Below, in pieces: positions 45,856 to 55,780 of a stretch of DNA of 64,000 bases. Origin of the DNA: Leuconostoc kimchii IMSNU 11154 (lineage in GTDB: Bacteria > Bacillota > Bacilli > Lactobacillales > Lactobacillaceae); assembly GCF_000092505.1 (NCBI RefSeq), contig NC_014136.1, positions 1,324,501 through 1,388,500 of the forward strand, in the 5' to 3' direction. The position numbers and the translations under genes were made by a program. The notes below the pieces were generated by a model. It ran no database searches, had not been told where the DNA came from, and saw only the letters and a program-made list of their open reading frames with translations. The first letter of the stretch is position 1; each line of letters begins with the position of its first letter.

Positions 45856-46633
45856 TTTACACGTTTCAGTTGCAGAAAAAGAAATTTTAAAGGGTGTTAA
45901 CTTAACCGTTAACACAGGGGAAATTCATGCGATTATGGGACCAAATGGCACAGGAAAATCGACTTTATCACAAACAATTATGGGACATCCTGCATATCAA
46001 GTGACGTCAGGTCATATTTATATAGACGATCAAAACTTGTCAGAAATGACAGTTGATCAGCGTGCACGTGCTGGGTTATTTTTAGCCATGCAATATCCGT
46101 CAGAAATTCAAGGTGTGACTAATGCTGAATTTATGCGTGCTGCGATTAATGCACGACGTGCTGACGATGATCAAATTAATATTATGACCTTTATTCAACA
46201 ACTAGATGAGAAACGTGAATTTTTATCAATGACAGAAGAAATGGCAGAACGTTATTTAAATGAAGGCTTTTCTGGTGGCGAAAAAAAGCGAAATGAAATT
46301 TTACAAATGATGATGATTGCGCCCAAGATTGCTATTTTGGATGAAATTGATTCAGGCTTAGATATTGATGCTTTAAAAGTTGTTTCTCGCGGTGTTAATC
46401 ATATGCGCTCAAATGATTTTGGAGCATTAATGATTACCCACTACCAACGTCTATTAGATTACATCATTCCTGATTTTGTTCATGTGATGATGGGTGGTAA
46501 AATTGTGAAAACTGGCGGTGCCGAACTCGCTAAAAAACTTGAAGCAGAAGGATATAAAGGATTAAGAGATGAGCTTGGCTTGGACATCACGTTGACAGAT
46601 GAAGACGCCGATAGTGGCGTTTTGGGGAAATAG
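45833..46633 (+). CDS. sufC: SufC iron-sulfur assembly ATPase
   Basis: A 266-residue ABC-type ATPase of the SufBCD scaffold. Walker A is GPNGTGKS (about residues 35-42), signature FSGGEKKRNE, Walker B AILDEIDSGLDID, and H-loop ITHYQRLL. Start is ATG 45833, about eight bases after AAAGGG; ATG 45827 is too near. It is soluble, unlike transporter ATPases, and leads the suf genes after the regulator. Confidence 0.96.
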   Translation: MTTLKIVDLHVSVAEKEILKGVNLTVNTGEIHAIMGPNGTGKSTLSQTIMGHPAYQVTSGHIYIDDQNLSEMTVDQRARAGLFLAMQYPSEIQGVTNAEFMRAAINARRADDDQINIMTFIQQLDEKREFLSMTEEMAERYLNEGFSGGEKKRNEILQMMMIAPKIAILDEIDSGLDIDALKVVSRGVNHMRSNDFGALMITHYQRLLDYIIPDFVHVMMGGKIVKTGGAELAKKLEAEGYKGLRDELGLDITLTDEDADSGVLGK

Positions 46634-46634
46634 C

Positions 46635-47816
46635 ATGATTGATAATAAAAGCATAAAAGATCTACCAATGCCAATTTTTGCTAAAGTGAGGTATCATGCC
46701 TGGCTATTAGATGATATGCAACCGGCTCTAGAGTTTACGGATCAAGGTTATTTCAATCAGGAAGAATTGGGTATTGAAGTTAGTGGACAATCAACAACAT
46801 ACAGCAAGTTAACAGATGACCTGATTAGACAGGGTGTTATCTTGATGAGTATGCAAGATGCACAGCAACGGCATCAGCAACTGGTAAAAAAGTTAATTGG
46901 CAGCGTGATACCGAATAATTTGGACCGCTTGGCGGCTCAGAATTTCAATGCTTTTAACACTGGTATTTTTCTTTATATTCCTGACAACACGCAAATCAAG
47001 CATGTGTTACATCTGACGCTCAATCATCTATCGGTGACAGGAAAAGATTTCATCGCGCGAATTTTTGTGTATGTTGGTCAAAATGTGACAGTAGATATGA
47101 TGCAACTAATTCATAGTGCCGATTTAGAAAAATCTAAAGCATCAGTAGTAATTGAAGTCCTGGCAGCAACAGGTGCTCAAGTAAATTACGCTAATGTCGA
47201 TGCTTTTTCACAGAAAACTACTGGCTATATTAATAGACAAGCCAATGTAGGGGACCATGCCACAGTTGACTGGTCTAATGTATCATTCAACGATGGCAAT
47301 GTGATTACAAAGTTAGAGAGCCGATTAAATGGTGAGGGGGCAACGTCACATGTCGGCGTCATTGCACTAACACATAAAAAGCAGACACAGGGACTAGTGA
47401 CAGAAGTTCGCAATACAGGTCGGCATTCTGTGGGACATATTTTTCAACGTGGCGTTATCTTGAATCATTCTGCTTTGATTTTTAATGGCATCGGCCGCAT
47501 TATTAAGGGCGCAAAAGGATCTGATGCCCAACAAGAATCACGCGTATTGATGCTATCGCATCATGCACGTGGTGAAGCAAATCCGTTACTTTTAATTGAC
47601 GAAAATGATGTGACGGCTGGTCACGCAGCCTCTGTTGGTCGCGTAGACGAGCAACAGATGTATTATCTAATGAGCCGTGGACTAACTGAAAAAGTAGCTA
47701 GAAAATTAGTTATTCGTGGTTTTATGGGACAAATTTTGGCAAAGATGCCTACCAAAGCAGCGCGGCAAGCGGTAATTGATGAGATAGAGAGGAAATTACA
47801 ATATGAGGGAAATTAG
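46635..47816 (+). CDS. sufD: SufD scaffold protein
   Basis: A 393-residue SufD, which with SufB and SufC assembles iron-sulfur clusters and may help iron entry. The beta-helix core contains ATGAQVNYANVDAFS and SRLNGEGATSHVGVI, and the C-terminal segment VGRVDEQQMYYLMSRGL is shared with SufB. Start ATG 46635 after GGGGA. The end overlaps sufS by 14 bases. Confidence 0.94.
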   Translation: MIDNKSIKDLPMPIFAKVRYHAWLLDDMQPALEFTDQGYFNQEELGIEVSGQSTTYSKLTDDLIRQGVILMSMQDAQQRHQQLVKKLIGSVIPNNLDRLAAQNFNAFNTGIFLYIPDNTQIKHVLHLTLNHLSVTGKDFIARIFVYVGQNVTVDMMQLIHSADLEKSKASVVIEVLAATGAQVNYANVDAFSQKTTGYINRQANVGDHATVDWSNVSFNDGNVITKLESRLNGEGATSHVGVIALTHKKQTQGLVTEVRNTGRHSVGHIFQRGVILNHSALIFNGIGRIIKGAKGSDAQQESRVLMLSHHARGEANPLLLIDENDVTAGHAASVGRVDEQQMYYLMSRGLTEKVARKLVIRGFMGQILAKMPTKAARQAVIDEIERKLQYEGN

Positions 47817-49029
47817 GCATGACTTTCCAGTATTGGATCAAGTGATTAATCAAAAGCCAATGATTTATTTAGATAGTGCGGCAACTGCTCAGAAACCACA
47901 GCAGGTGATTGATACCATTGTAAATTATTATGAACAAGATAATGCGAATGTCCATCGTGGCATTTATGAATTATCTCAACGTGCGACGCAATTGTATGAA
48001 GCATCGAGAGATAAAGTACAGCACTTTATTCATGCGAGTCAACGTGAGGAAATTTTGTTTACCCGTGGTACAACTGAGTCAATCAATTGGATCGCCAGCA
48101 CATATGGCATTGACAATATTCATCAGGGAGATGAAATTGTTATTTCTTACATGGAACATCATTCAAACATCGTTCCTTGGCAACAGTTGGCTAAGCGAGT
48201 TGGGGCCACTTTAAAATATATTGGACTGAACGCTGACGGCACATTAAATATGACAGATGCTGCAACTCAGATTACGAACAAAACAAAGATTGTATCAATT
48301 GCGCATGCATCCAATGTGCTAGGCGTTATTAATCCCATTAAAGATTTAGCGGATTTGGCACATCAACATGGCGCTATAATTGTTGTGGATGGCGCGCAAT
48401 CGACGCCACATATGGCGATTGATGTACAGGCACTATCAGCTGATTTTTTCGCGTTTTCTGGACACAAGATGATGGGACCGATGGGTATTGGCATTTTGTA
48501 TGGTAAAAAATCAATCTTAGACAATATGAAGCCTGCGCAATTTGGTGGTGAAATGATTGAATCTGTTTCATTACATGACGCCATTTTTCAACCCTTACCT
48601 TGGCGTTTTGAGGCAGGCACACCCAATGTAGCTGGGGCAATTGGGCTGGGTGCAGCCATTGATTATTTGACGACAATCGGTATGTCAAATGTGAACCAAT
48701 ATGAACATGATTTAGTATCTTATGCATTACCAAAGTTAAAAAGTATTGTGGGTGTGACGATTTATGGGCCGCAAAATATTAAAGAGCATACGGCTGTGAT
48801 TGCATTCAACGTGGATGGTATACATGCGCATGACATGGCTACGGCATTGGATCAAGAGGGTATTGAAGTTAGAGCTGGACATCATTGTGCACAACCACTG
48901 ATGAATTATTTAGATCTGACGGCAACCGTACGTGTAAGTCTTTATCTTTATAACACCACTGCAGAAATTGATCGATTAGTCGCAACAATAAAAAAGATAA
49001 AGGAATATTTTCAAAATGGCTTTACATAA
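47803..49029 (+). CDS. sufS: SufS cysteine desulfurase
   Basis: A 408-residue type II, PLP-dependent cysteine desulfurase giving persulfide to SufU. Motifs: IYLDSAATAQKP, NVHRGIYELSQRAT, TRGTTESINWIA, VDGAQSTPHM, PLP Lys in FSGHKMMGP, and catalytic Cys in RAGHHCAQPLM near 360. The length is standard. It overlaps both sufD and sufU by 14 bases. Confidence 0.96.
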   Translation: MREIRHDFPVLDQVINQKPMIYLDSAATAQKPQQVIDTIVNYYEQDNANVHRGIYELSQRATQLYEASRDKVQHFIHASQREEILFTRGTTESINWIASTYGIDNIHQGDEIVISYMEHHSNIVPWQQLAKRVGATLKYIGLNADGTLNMTDAATQITNKTKIVSIAHASNVLGVINPIKDLADLAHQHGAIIVVDGAQSTPHMAIDVQALSADFFAFSGHKMMGPMGIGILYGKKSILDNMKPAQFGGEMIESVSLHDAIFQPLPWRFEAGTPNVAGAIGLGAAIDYLTTIGMSNVNQYEHDLVSYALPKLKSIVGVTIYGPQNIKEHTAVIAFNVDGIHAHDMATALDQEGIEVRAGHHCAQPLMNYLDLTATVRVSLYLYNTTAEIDRLVATIKKIKEYFQNGFT

Positions 49030-49450
49030 CTTAGACAATTTATACCGGCAAGCCATTATGGGCTATGCTCAAAATCCTCATCATTATCATCCAGTTACAG
49101 TAGCAGATCAATATACTGTCAGAAAATATAACCCAACTTGTGGTGATGTTATTGAAATAGCGATAACAACCCATGATCAAGTGATTTCTGACATACATTT
49201 TGATGGTGACGGTTGTGCTATTTCTAAGGCATCTGCGTCAATGATGACTGATTTGGTCTTAAACAGGACACTGTCTGCAGCGCAAAAGATGATCTCTGAG
49301 TTTTCTAGCATGACAATGGGAGAATCCCATGATCAGGTGCTATTAGGTGAGGCGGAATTGTTGGCTGGTGTGACAAAATTCCCAGCACGTATCAAATGTG
49401 CAACATTAGCATGGCATGCATTAGACGAACTTTTGACCAGTAAGAATTAA
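49016..49450 (+). CDS. sufU: SufU sulfur-transfer protein
   Basis: A 144-residue SufU, the zinc-containing partner that takes sulfur from SufS. Ligands are all visible: Cys in NPTCGD with its Asp, Cys in GDGCAISKASASMM, and Cys in IKCATLAWHAL. The insertion between 2nd and 3rd Cys is of SufU type rather than IscU type. AAAGGAA precedes the ATG inside sufS. The stop is followed by AAGGGG for sufB. Confidence 0.95.
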   Translation: MALHNLDNLYRQAIMGYAQNPHHYHPVTVADQYTVRKYNPTCGDVIEIAITTHDQVISDIHFDGDGCAISKASASMMTDLVLNRTLSAAQKMISEFSSMTMGESHDQVLLGEAELLAGVTKFPARIKCATLAWHALDELLTSKN

Positions 49451-49464
49451 AAGGGGAATAGGCG

Positions 49465-50895
49465 ATGGAAATTGAACGACAAGCAGCACTTGAGCGTACA
49501 AAAGCAGCGATTAATGTTAACAAAGCCGACGAATTAGGATTCCAAGATAACTATCAGGCTGTATTTTCAACAGGCAAAGGCATCAATGAAACAATTATTC
49601 GCCAAATATCAGCTAAGAAAAAAGAACCACAATGGATGTTAGATTATCGCTTGCAAGCCTATCAGACGTATTTAGATATGCCGATGCAAACATGGGGACC
49701 AGACTTAAGTGATATTAATTTTGACGACATTTATTATTATAATAAACCAACGAATGATAAATACCGTGATTGGGATGATGTGCCAGCCGAACTTAAGGCA
49801 ACTTTTGAGCGCCTAGGTGTACCAGAAGCTGAGCGTAAATGGCTGGCAGGATCATCAGCGCAATATGAGTCCGAGGTTGTTTACCATAAAATGAAGGCAG
49901 AATTTGAAAAAACTGGTATTATCTTTACAGATACGGATACGGCAGTTCAAGAATATCCAGAATTAGTTCAAGCGTACTTTGGATCTTTAGTAAAGCCAAC
50001 AAACAATAAAATGGCGGCGTTGAATTCAGCAGCGTGGTCAGGTGGCACCTTTATTTATGTGCCGAAGGGTGTTCGCGTGACAACACCTATTCAATCATAT
50101 TTTAGAATTAACACTGAAAACGAGGGTCAGTTTGAACGTACATTAATTATTGTTGATGAAGGGGCACATGTTGATTATGTGGAGGGCTGTTCAGCGCCAA
50201 TGTATTCAGGGGATGCATTACATGCAGCAGTTGTTGAAGTGATTGTTAAAAAAGATGCTTATTGCCGTTATACAACGATACAAAACTGGTCGAATAACGT
50301 GTATTCATTGGAAACAAAGCGTGCAGCAGCGCATGAGAATGCCACAATGGAATGGGTTGATGGCAATTTTGGCTCCAAAACAACGATGAAGTATCCATCG
50401 GTTTATTTAGAAGGGGAAGGCGCACGGGGGACCATGTTATCTATTGCGGTTGCCGGTTCAGGTGTTCATTTGGATTCGGGTGCACAAATGATTCATCACG
50501 CAAAAAATACCTCTTCTTCAATTATTTCAAAATCTATTGCTCATGATGGTGGCGTAACAGATTATCGGGGTACCGTTAAATTTGGTCGTGAATCCGATGG
50601 GTCTTTTGCACATGTTGAGTGTGACACAATTCTAGTGGATGATCAGTCTTCTGCAGATACCATACCTTACAACACGATATTAAATGGTAATGTGTCAATG
50701 GAGCATGAGGCTAAAGTATCACGAGTGTCAGAAGAACAATTGTATTATTTGATGACACGAGGCATTTCGGCAGAAAAGGCAACTGAAATGATTGTGATGG
50801 GCTTTATTGAACCATTTACTAAGGAGCTACCAATGGAATATGCTGTAGAATTGAATCGCTTAATGAAGTTTGAAATGGTTGGATCGGTAGGATAA
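49465..50895 (+). CDS. sufB: SufB scaffold protein
   Basis: A 476-residue SufB, the cluster-building subunit of SufBC2D. Conserved parts: [43 protein letters not shown] (Cys), [28 protein letters not shown] and [15 protein letters not shown]. Normal length. It follows sufU by 14 bases and precedes the DUF59 gene by 2 bases. Confidence 0.96.
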   Translation: MEIERQAALERTKAAINVNKADELGFQDNYQAVFSTGKGINETIIRQISAKKKEPQWMLDYRLQAYQTYLDMPMQTWGPDLSDINFDDIYYYNKPTNDKYRDWDDVPAELKATFERLGVPEAERKWLAGSSAQYESEVVYHKMKAEFEKTGIIFTDTDTAVQEYPELVQAYFGSLVKPTNNKMAALNSAAWSGGTFIYVPKGVRVTTPIQSYFRINTENEGQFERTLIIVDEGAHVDYVEGCSAPMYSGDALHAAVVEVIVKKDAYCRYTTIQNWSNNVYSLETKRAAAHENATMEWVDGNFGSKTTMKYPSVYLEGEGARGTMLSIAVAGSGVHLDSGAQMIHHAKNTSSSIISKSIAHDGGVTDYRGTVKFGRESDGSFAHVECDTILVDDQSSADTIPYNTILNGNVSMEHEAKVSRVSEEQLYYLMTRGISAEKATEMIVMGFIEPFTKELPMEYAVELNRLMKFEMVGSVG

Positions 50896-50897
50896 TT

Positions 50898-51203
50898 ATG
50901 CAGTCGGAATTAGAAGATAGAATAATGGCAACTTTAACAAATGTGATTGATCCAGAGTTACAAATTGATATTGTTAATTTAGGTTTGATCAATTATATTG
51001 ATATGGCAACAAATGGTGATGTCACCATAAACATGACATTAACTACGATGGGTTGTCCACTAACAGGCGTTTTAGAAGAAATGATTATAAAAGCATTGAA
51101 AATTATACCAGAAGTCAAAACAACCAAAGTTGAACTTACATGGGAACCTGCTTGGGGAATTGATAGAATGTCACGATACGCAAAAATGGCATTAGGATTA
51201 TAA
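50898..51203 (+). CDS. sufT: SufT-like MIP18/DUF59 protein
   Basis: A 101-residue DUF59 (MIP18-like) protein, a helper of iron-sulfur maturation under high demand in staphylococci. Family sequence: LTNVIDPELQIDIVNLGLI at 11-29, MTLTTMGCPLTG with the conserved Cys, and ELTWEPAWGIDRMS. It ends the suf operon 40 bases before the leu promoter region. Confidence 0.88.
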   Translation: MQSELEDRIMATLTNVIDPELQIDIVNLGLINYIDMATNGDVTINMTLTTMGCPLTGVLEEMIIKALKIIPEVKTTKVELTWEPAWGIDRMSRYAKMALGL

Positions 51204-51246
51204 AAGGATTGAATTATATAAAATTGGAATAAAATATGCCTTGCAA

Positions 51247-51275
51247 TTGACGATAAATTATAAAGTAGTTATGAT
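51247..51275 (+). promoter_or_regulatory. leu operon promoter
   Basis: TTGACG (51247-51252), 17-bp spacer, TATGAT (51270-51275). The leader peptide starts 32 bases further on. Confidence 0.85.
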
Positions 51276-51306
51276 TAGATTATTAAATTAAAAGGAAGTT
51301 TTTCAC

Positions 51307-51381
51307 ATGAGAAATCAGGTTATAGCACAAATTAATAAAATAAACTCAGCCCTTCTCCTCAGCTTGCTCAGACTATCCTAG
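51307..51381 (+). CDS. leuL: Leucine operon leader peptide
   Basis: A 24-residue peptide after AAGGAAG: MRNQVIAQINKINSA followed by LLLSLLRLS and TAG. Six of the last nine residues are Leu, using CTT, CTC, CTC, TTG, CTC and CTA. This is the classical pattern of a leucine attenuator, where charged tRNA-Leu level is sensed by ribosome progress. Confidence 0.9.
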   Translation: MRNQVIAQINKINSALLLSLLRLS

Positions 51382-51490
51382 CAAGTTGAGCTTTTAAGCT
51401 GGTTGTTAGGTATTTATCTAATGGCTAGTGAATTAAAGGATGTGAGTGCATGATCCCGGACTAGTCAAATTGACTGGTCCGGGATTTTTA
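51358..51490 (+). promoter_or_regulatory. leu operon attenuator
   Basis: Leu codons form stem 51358-51368 with 51380-51390 (11 bp). A competing stem pairs 51377-51384 with 51403-51410 (8 bp). An antiterminator stem TGGCTAGT/ACTAGTCA joins 51422-51429 to 51460-51467. The terminator 51453-51467 with 51471-51485 (15 bp, then T) precedes leuA by about 20 bases. Stalling at Leu codons should favour read-through. Confidence 0.85.
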
Positions 51491-51506
51491 ATTTAAGGAG
51501 AAAAAC

Positions 51507-52679
51507 ATGATAAATAAAGTAACTTTTTATGATACAACAATGCGTGATGGTGAACAAACAATCGGAGTAAATTTTTCAATTGATGAAAAGATTGAAATCG
51601 CAAAAGGATTGGATGATTATGGTGTTGCAGCAATTGAAGCAGGATTTCCTGCAGCTTCTCAGAAAGATTTTGAAGAAGTGAAAAGAATCGCAGAAGTTGT
51701 GGATAACGCAAAAATTGTCGGTTTGGCACGAATGGTCAGAAATGATATTAATGCGGTTATTGAGGCAACAAAGGATGCAAAACATCCAATGATTCATGTG
51801 TTTATTGCAACTTCGCCGATCCATCGCGAATTTAAATTGCATATGACTAAACAAGAAATATTAGACAAAATTAAATCAGATGTTACTTTCACGAAACAAT
51901 ATATCCAAGATATTGTATTTTCACCTGAAGATGCCACACGAACTGAACCTGAGTTTTTGGTAGCCAGCGTACAAACAGCTATTGATGCTGGTGCGACAAT
52001 GATTAACATACCAGACACGGTTGGTTATGATACGCCAGAAGAATACGGTGAAGTTTTTGAAAACTTGCGTCAAAATATTGTTGGTTTTGACGCAGTTGGT
52101 TGGTCAACACATACACATAATGATTTGGGTATGGCAACGGCCAATGCTTTGGCAGGCATTGCGCATGGTGCGACAGAAATTCAAGGGACAATTAATGGCA
52201 TTGGTGAACGTGCTGGAAACGTCGACATGATTGAAGTAGCTGCCGCCATACATGTTCGACATGAAAAATTCAATGTTGAAACGGCTATTATGTTGCCTCA
52301 ATCAAAAGCACTATCAGACATGGTGGCACGCGCAACACGTATGCCTGTTGCCGGCAATAAACCAATTATGGGACGAAACGCGTTTGCACATGAGTCTGGC
52401 ATTCATCAAGATGGTTATTTAAAAAATCCAGAAACGTATGAAATCTTGAAGCCAGAAATGGTTGGGGTTACGGCATCTTTGCCTCTGGGTAAACTCTCAG
52501 GGTCACATGCTGTCATGTCAAAACTAAACCACTTAGGATATGATATAACACGTGATGATATGGCAGTCGTTTTCCCAATTTTTAAGTCAATTGCTGAAGA
52601 ATCTGATTTGATTACAGATGAGCAATTAAAGCGGATTATGCAAAGTGTTGCAGAAAAAGAAACGGTGGGAAATCAATAA
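51507..52679 (+). CDS. leuA: 2-isopropylmalate synthase without regulatory domain
   Basis: A 390-residue enzyme of the LeuA family, joining acetyl-CoA and 2-oxoisovalerate. The TIM-barrel motifs are intact: DTTMRDGEQTIGVNFS, HTHNDLGMATANALA, GTINGIGERAGN, and the linker GRNAFAHESGIHQDG. The polypeptide stops about 120 residues earlier than the usual 510-520, just where the LeuA dimer domain, which binds leucine for feedback inhibition, would begin. So feedback control is probably absent and supply rests on the attenuator. Its stop overlaps leuB by one base. Confidence 0.93.
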   Translation: MINKVTFYDTTMRDGEQTIGVNFSIDEKIEIAKGLDDYGVAAIEAGFPAASQKDFEEVKRIAEVVDNAKIVGLARMVRNDINAVIEATKDAKHPMIHVFIATSPIHREFKLHMTKQEILDKIKSDVTFTKQYIQDIVFSPEDATRTEPEFLVASVQTAIDAGATMINIPDTVGYDTPEEYGEVFENLRQNIVGFDAVGWSTHTHNDLGMATANALAGIAHGATEIQGTINGIGERAGNVDMIEVAAAIHVRHEKFNVETAIMLPQSKALSDMVARATRMPVAGNKPIMGRNAFAHESGIHQDGYLKNPETYEILKPEMVGVTASLPLGKLSGSHAVMSKLNHLGYDITRDDMAVVFPIFKSIAEESDLITDEQLKRIMQSVAEKETVGNQ

Positions 52680-53752
52680 TGACTGCAGTTAAAAAAATAG
52701 TCGTATTGAAAGGCGATTATATTGGTCCTGAAATTATGACAGCTGGGTTAACAGTATTAGATGCTGCAACCAGAAATGAGCCGTTCTCTTATGAACTAAT
52801 AGAGGCACCGTTTGGCGGTGACGGGATTGACCGTGCTGGAGACCCACTACCACAATCAACGATTGATGTTTCAAAACAGGCTGATGCGGTGCTACTTAGT
52901 GCAATTGGTGGGCCGAAATGAGATAATGCGCCACGCCGCCCAGAGCAAGGGTTACTAGAAATGAGATCAAACCTCAACCTGTTTGCTAACATCAGGCCAA
53001 CTAGAGTGACAGCAGCGCAAATTGACCGCTCACCACTGAAGCCAGAATATGTTGAAAATACAAATTTTGTCATCGTTCGTGAGTTGACCTCTGGTGCTTA
53101 TTTTGGAAAGCCGCGCAAACTGGAAGCGCATCAAGCGATTGATACGATGTATTACAGTGAAGAAGAAGTAACTCGTATTATGCACCAAGGTTTTAAAATG
53201 GCACAAAAACGGAACAAGCATGTCACCATTGTTGATAAATCAAATGTATTGGCTACATCAAAGTTTTGGCGGCAGATTGCTCATGAAGTTGGCAAAAGTT
53301 ATCCGGAGGTGACAATCGACGATTACTATGTTGACGCGATGACGATGGCTATTATGTTAAAACCCGCAACATTCGATGTTGTGATTATACCAAACCTGTT
53401 TGGAGACATTTTAAGTGATGAAGCAGCTCAAATTACAGGTTCAATCGGGCAAATACCTTCAATGTCTGTTGGTGAAAGTGGTCCCAATTTGTATGAACCA
53501 ATTCATGGTTCAGCACCTGATATAGCTGGGAAAGGCATAGCTAATCCCATCTCTATGGTGAATACGGTCGCCATGATGTTGACGGAAAGCTTTGATGAAA
53601 AAAGAATTGCAGATAAAATTTCTAAAGCAGTAGATTATATTATTGAAAATCATTTTGTGACACCAGACATGGGTGGCACAATGACAACGATTGAAGTGAC
53701 AGAAAAAATAATTGAATGCATTGAGAATTATGACTTGGAGGCTGTAAAGTGA
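52679..53752 (+). pseudogene. leuB: leuB interrupted by an in-frame TGA
   Basis: 3-isopropylmalate dehydrogenase split by one nonsense codon. Codons 1-80 end AVLLSAIGGPK; codon 81 is TGA at 52919-52921; the same frame continues DNAPRRPEQGLL to a normal C-terminus. Homologues have GGPKWDN at this point, so the change is TGG to TGA. No frameshift or deletion is seen, and the rest keeps its motifs (DKSNVLATSKFWR, NLFGDILSDEAAQI, GSAPDIAGKGIANP). Readthrough or a sequencing error could still rescue it; otherwise the strain cannot make leucine. Downstream leuC starts at the leuB stop. Confidence 0.92.
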
Positions 53753-55125
53753 CTCAAACATTATTTGATAAAATCTGGGAAAAACATGTGATTACAGGGA
53801 AAATTGGCGAAGCGCAGTTAATTTACGTAGATTTGCACCTCATTCATGAGGTGACTTCGCCACAACCTTTTGACGGATTAAGAAGTACAAATCGACGTGT
53901 TAGACGACCAGATTTAACTTTTGCAACTATGGATCATAATGTGCCAACGAAAGATATATTTAATGTGCAAGATCAAATGTCTCGATTGCAGATGGATACA
54001 CTCGTTAAAAATACAAAAGAATTTGATGTGCCATTGGCATCAATTGGTGATGATAAGCAAGGAATCGTTCATGTCGTGGGACCAGAACGAGGGTTAACAC
54101 AACCGGCTAAAGTGATTGTCTGTGGTGATTCCCATACAGCAACTCATGGTGCGTTTGGTGCAATCGCCTTTGGCATTGGGACTTCCGAAGTCGAGCACGT
54201 ACTAGCGACCCAAACAATTTGGCAAGTTAAACCAAAAACGATGGGGATAAAAGTTACTGGAATGCTGCCTAAAAACACATACGCGAAAGACATTATTATG
54301 GGCATTATTGCGCAATATGGTGTGTCATTTGGCGTTGGTTACGCCATTGAATTTTACGGTGAAACGATTAAGCAACTCTCAATGGAAGCTCGTATGACCA
54401 TATGCAATATGTCCATTGAAGCTGGTTCCAAAACAGGTATGGTAAAGCCAGATCAAACAACATTTGATTACATTGAGGGACGTGAGCAAGCACCCAAAGA
54501 CTTTGCAGCAGCCAAAAAATATTGGTCACAATTCTACACAGATGATGAAAATGACTTTGATGAGACATTGACTTTTGATGTATCAAATTTGAAACCGATG
54601 GTGACATGGGGAACAAATCCTGGTATGGCGACACCGGTCGACCAATCTTTACCAGAAATCAAAGATGATAATGATGCAAACGCTTATGAATATATTGGCT
54701 TACATCCTAATATGAAGCCGGTTGACATTAAGTTGGATTATATTTTCATCGGGTCATGTACGAATAGCCGTTATGAGGATCTTGAAATTGCCGCAAATAT
54801 GATGAAAGGACGTCATTTAGCGCCCAACGTCACTGCGTGGATCGTGCCAGGTAGTCGGGCCATTCGAAATCGTGCAATCAAATCGGGCATTGCTCAAATA
54901 TTTGAAGATGCTGGTTGTGAATGGCGTGAGCCAGGATGTTCGGCGTGTTTGGCAATGAATCCTGACAAAATTCCAGCAGGCAAGCATGTTGCGTCAACAT
55001 CAAATAGAAACTTCATTGGACGCCAAGGTGCAGGATCAAGAACGCATTTGGCTTCTCCAGCTATGGTTGCTGCAGCAGGGATTGCTGGTCACTTCGTTGA
55101 TATTACGACAGATGAATTTGTATAG
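53749..55125 (+). CDS. leuC: 3-isopropylmalate dehydratase large subunit
   Basis: A 458-residue aconitase-type 4Fe-4S enzyme, isomerising isopropylmalate with LeuD. The cluster Cys are present: [11 protein letters not shown] near 343 and [11 protein letters not shown] near 403. [32 protein letters not shown] and RNFIGRQG are typical. A GTG start at 53749, after GGAGG, overlaps the leuB stop. Cluster supply from the adjacent suf operon is a natural link. Confidence 0.95.
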   Translation: MTQTLFDKIWEKHVITGKIGEAQLIYVDLHLIHEVTSPQPFDGLRSTNRRVRRPDLTFATMDHNVPTKDIFNVQDQMSRLQMDTLVKNTKEFDVPLASIGDDKQGIVHVVGPERGLTQPAKVIVCGDSHTATHGAFGAIAFGIGTSEVEHVLATQTIWQVKPKTMGIKVTGMLPKNTYAKDIIMGIIAQYGVSFGVGYAIEFYGETIKQLSMEARMTICNMSIEAGSKTGMVKPDQTTFDYIEGREQAPKDFAAAKKYWSQFYTDDENDFDETLTFDVSNLKPMVTWGTNPGMATPVDQSLPEIKDDNDANAYEYIGLHPNMKPVDIKLDYIFIGSCTNSRYEDLEIAANMMKGRHLAPNVTAWIVPGSRAIRNRAIKSGIAQIFEDAGCEWREPGCSACLAMNPDKIPAGKHVASTSNRNFIGRQGAGSRTHLASPAMVAAAGIAGHFVDITTDEFV

Positions 55126-55134
55126 GGGAATGAT

Positions 55135-55719
55135 ATGGAAGCTTTTGTAAGAGAAACAGGCAGGGCGGTTGTTATTCCAAATGACAACATTAATACGGAT
55201 ATTATCTTGCCCAAACAATTTTTGAAAAACATCTTAAAGACAGGTTTTGGGAAAGATTTATTTTTTGATTGGCGATACAATCCTGACGGTTCACTAAATG
55301 AAACATTTGAATTGAACAAGCCAGAGCATCAGGAGGCTTCAATTTTAATTACAGGCAATGATTTTGGATCAGGCTCATCACGAGAACACGCGGTATGGGC
55401 GTTAACAGATTATGGATTCAGGGCAGTCATTGGCGGCGGATTTTCAGATATTTTTTACATGAATTCCACCAAAAACGGCTTGTTGCCAATTGTGTTGCCT
55501 GAAGAAAATCGGAAAATATTGCGGGGCATTCAAGCAGATGAAGATATTCAAATTGATTTACTCGAACAAACGGTGACTTATAAAAACCATACTTTCCATT
55601 TTGATATCAACTCACAATGGAAAGAAAAATTTATCAATGGTGAAGATGATATTGATAACACGATGAAATATAAAAAATTGATTTCAGCATTTGAAAAGCA
55701 ACGACCAAATTTTGGATAA
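55135..55719 (+). CDS. leuD: 3-isopropylmalate dehydratase small subunit
   Basis: A 194-residue LeuD swivel domain. Motifs: [16 protein letters not shown] and [18 protein letters not shown], then [20 protein letters not shown]. Length is normal. ATG follows GGGGAATG ten bases after leuC. Intact despite the broken leuB, suggesting recent loss or another use. Confidence 0.95.
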   Translation: MEAFVRETGRAVVIPNDNINTDIILPKQFLKNILKTGFGKDLFFDWRYNPDGSLNETFELNKPEHQEASILITGNDFGSGSSREHAVWALTDYGFRAVIGGGFSDIFYMNSTKNGLLPIVLPEENRKILRGIQADEDIQIDLLEQTVTYKNHTFHFDINSQWKEKFINGEDDIDNTMKYKKLISAFEKQRPNFG

Positions 55720-55780
55720 ACGCGTAACGCATTTATAATCAGAAATAAAAAATAATATATTAAAAGGATGGTATTTTACC

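Noticed and set aside
52961..53752. Treating the second half of leuB as a separate shorter gene
   Set aside because: The frame is continuous with codons 1-80 and the break is one stop codon at a conserved Trp; internal ATG 52961 has no ribosome site.
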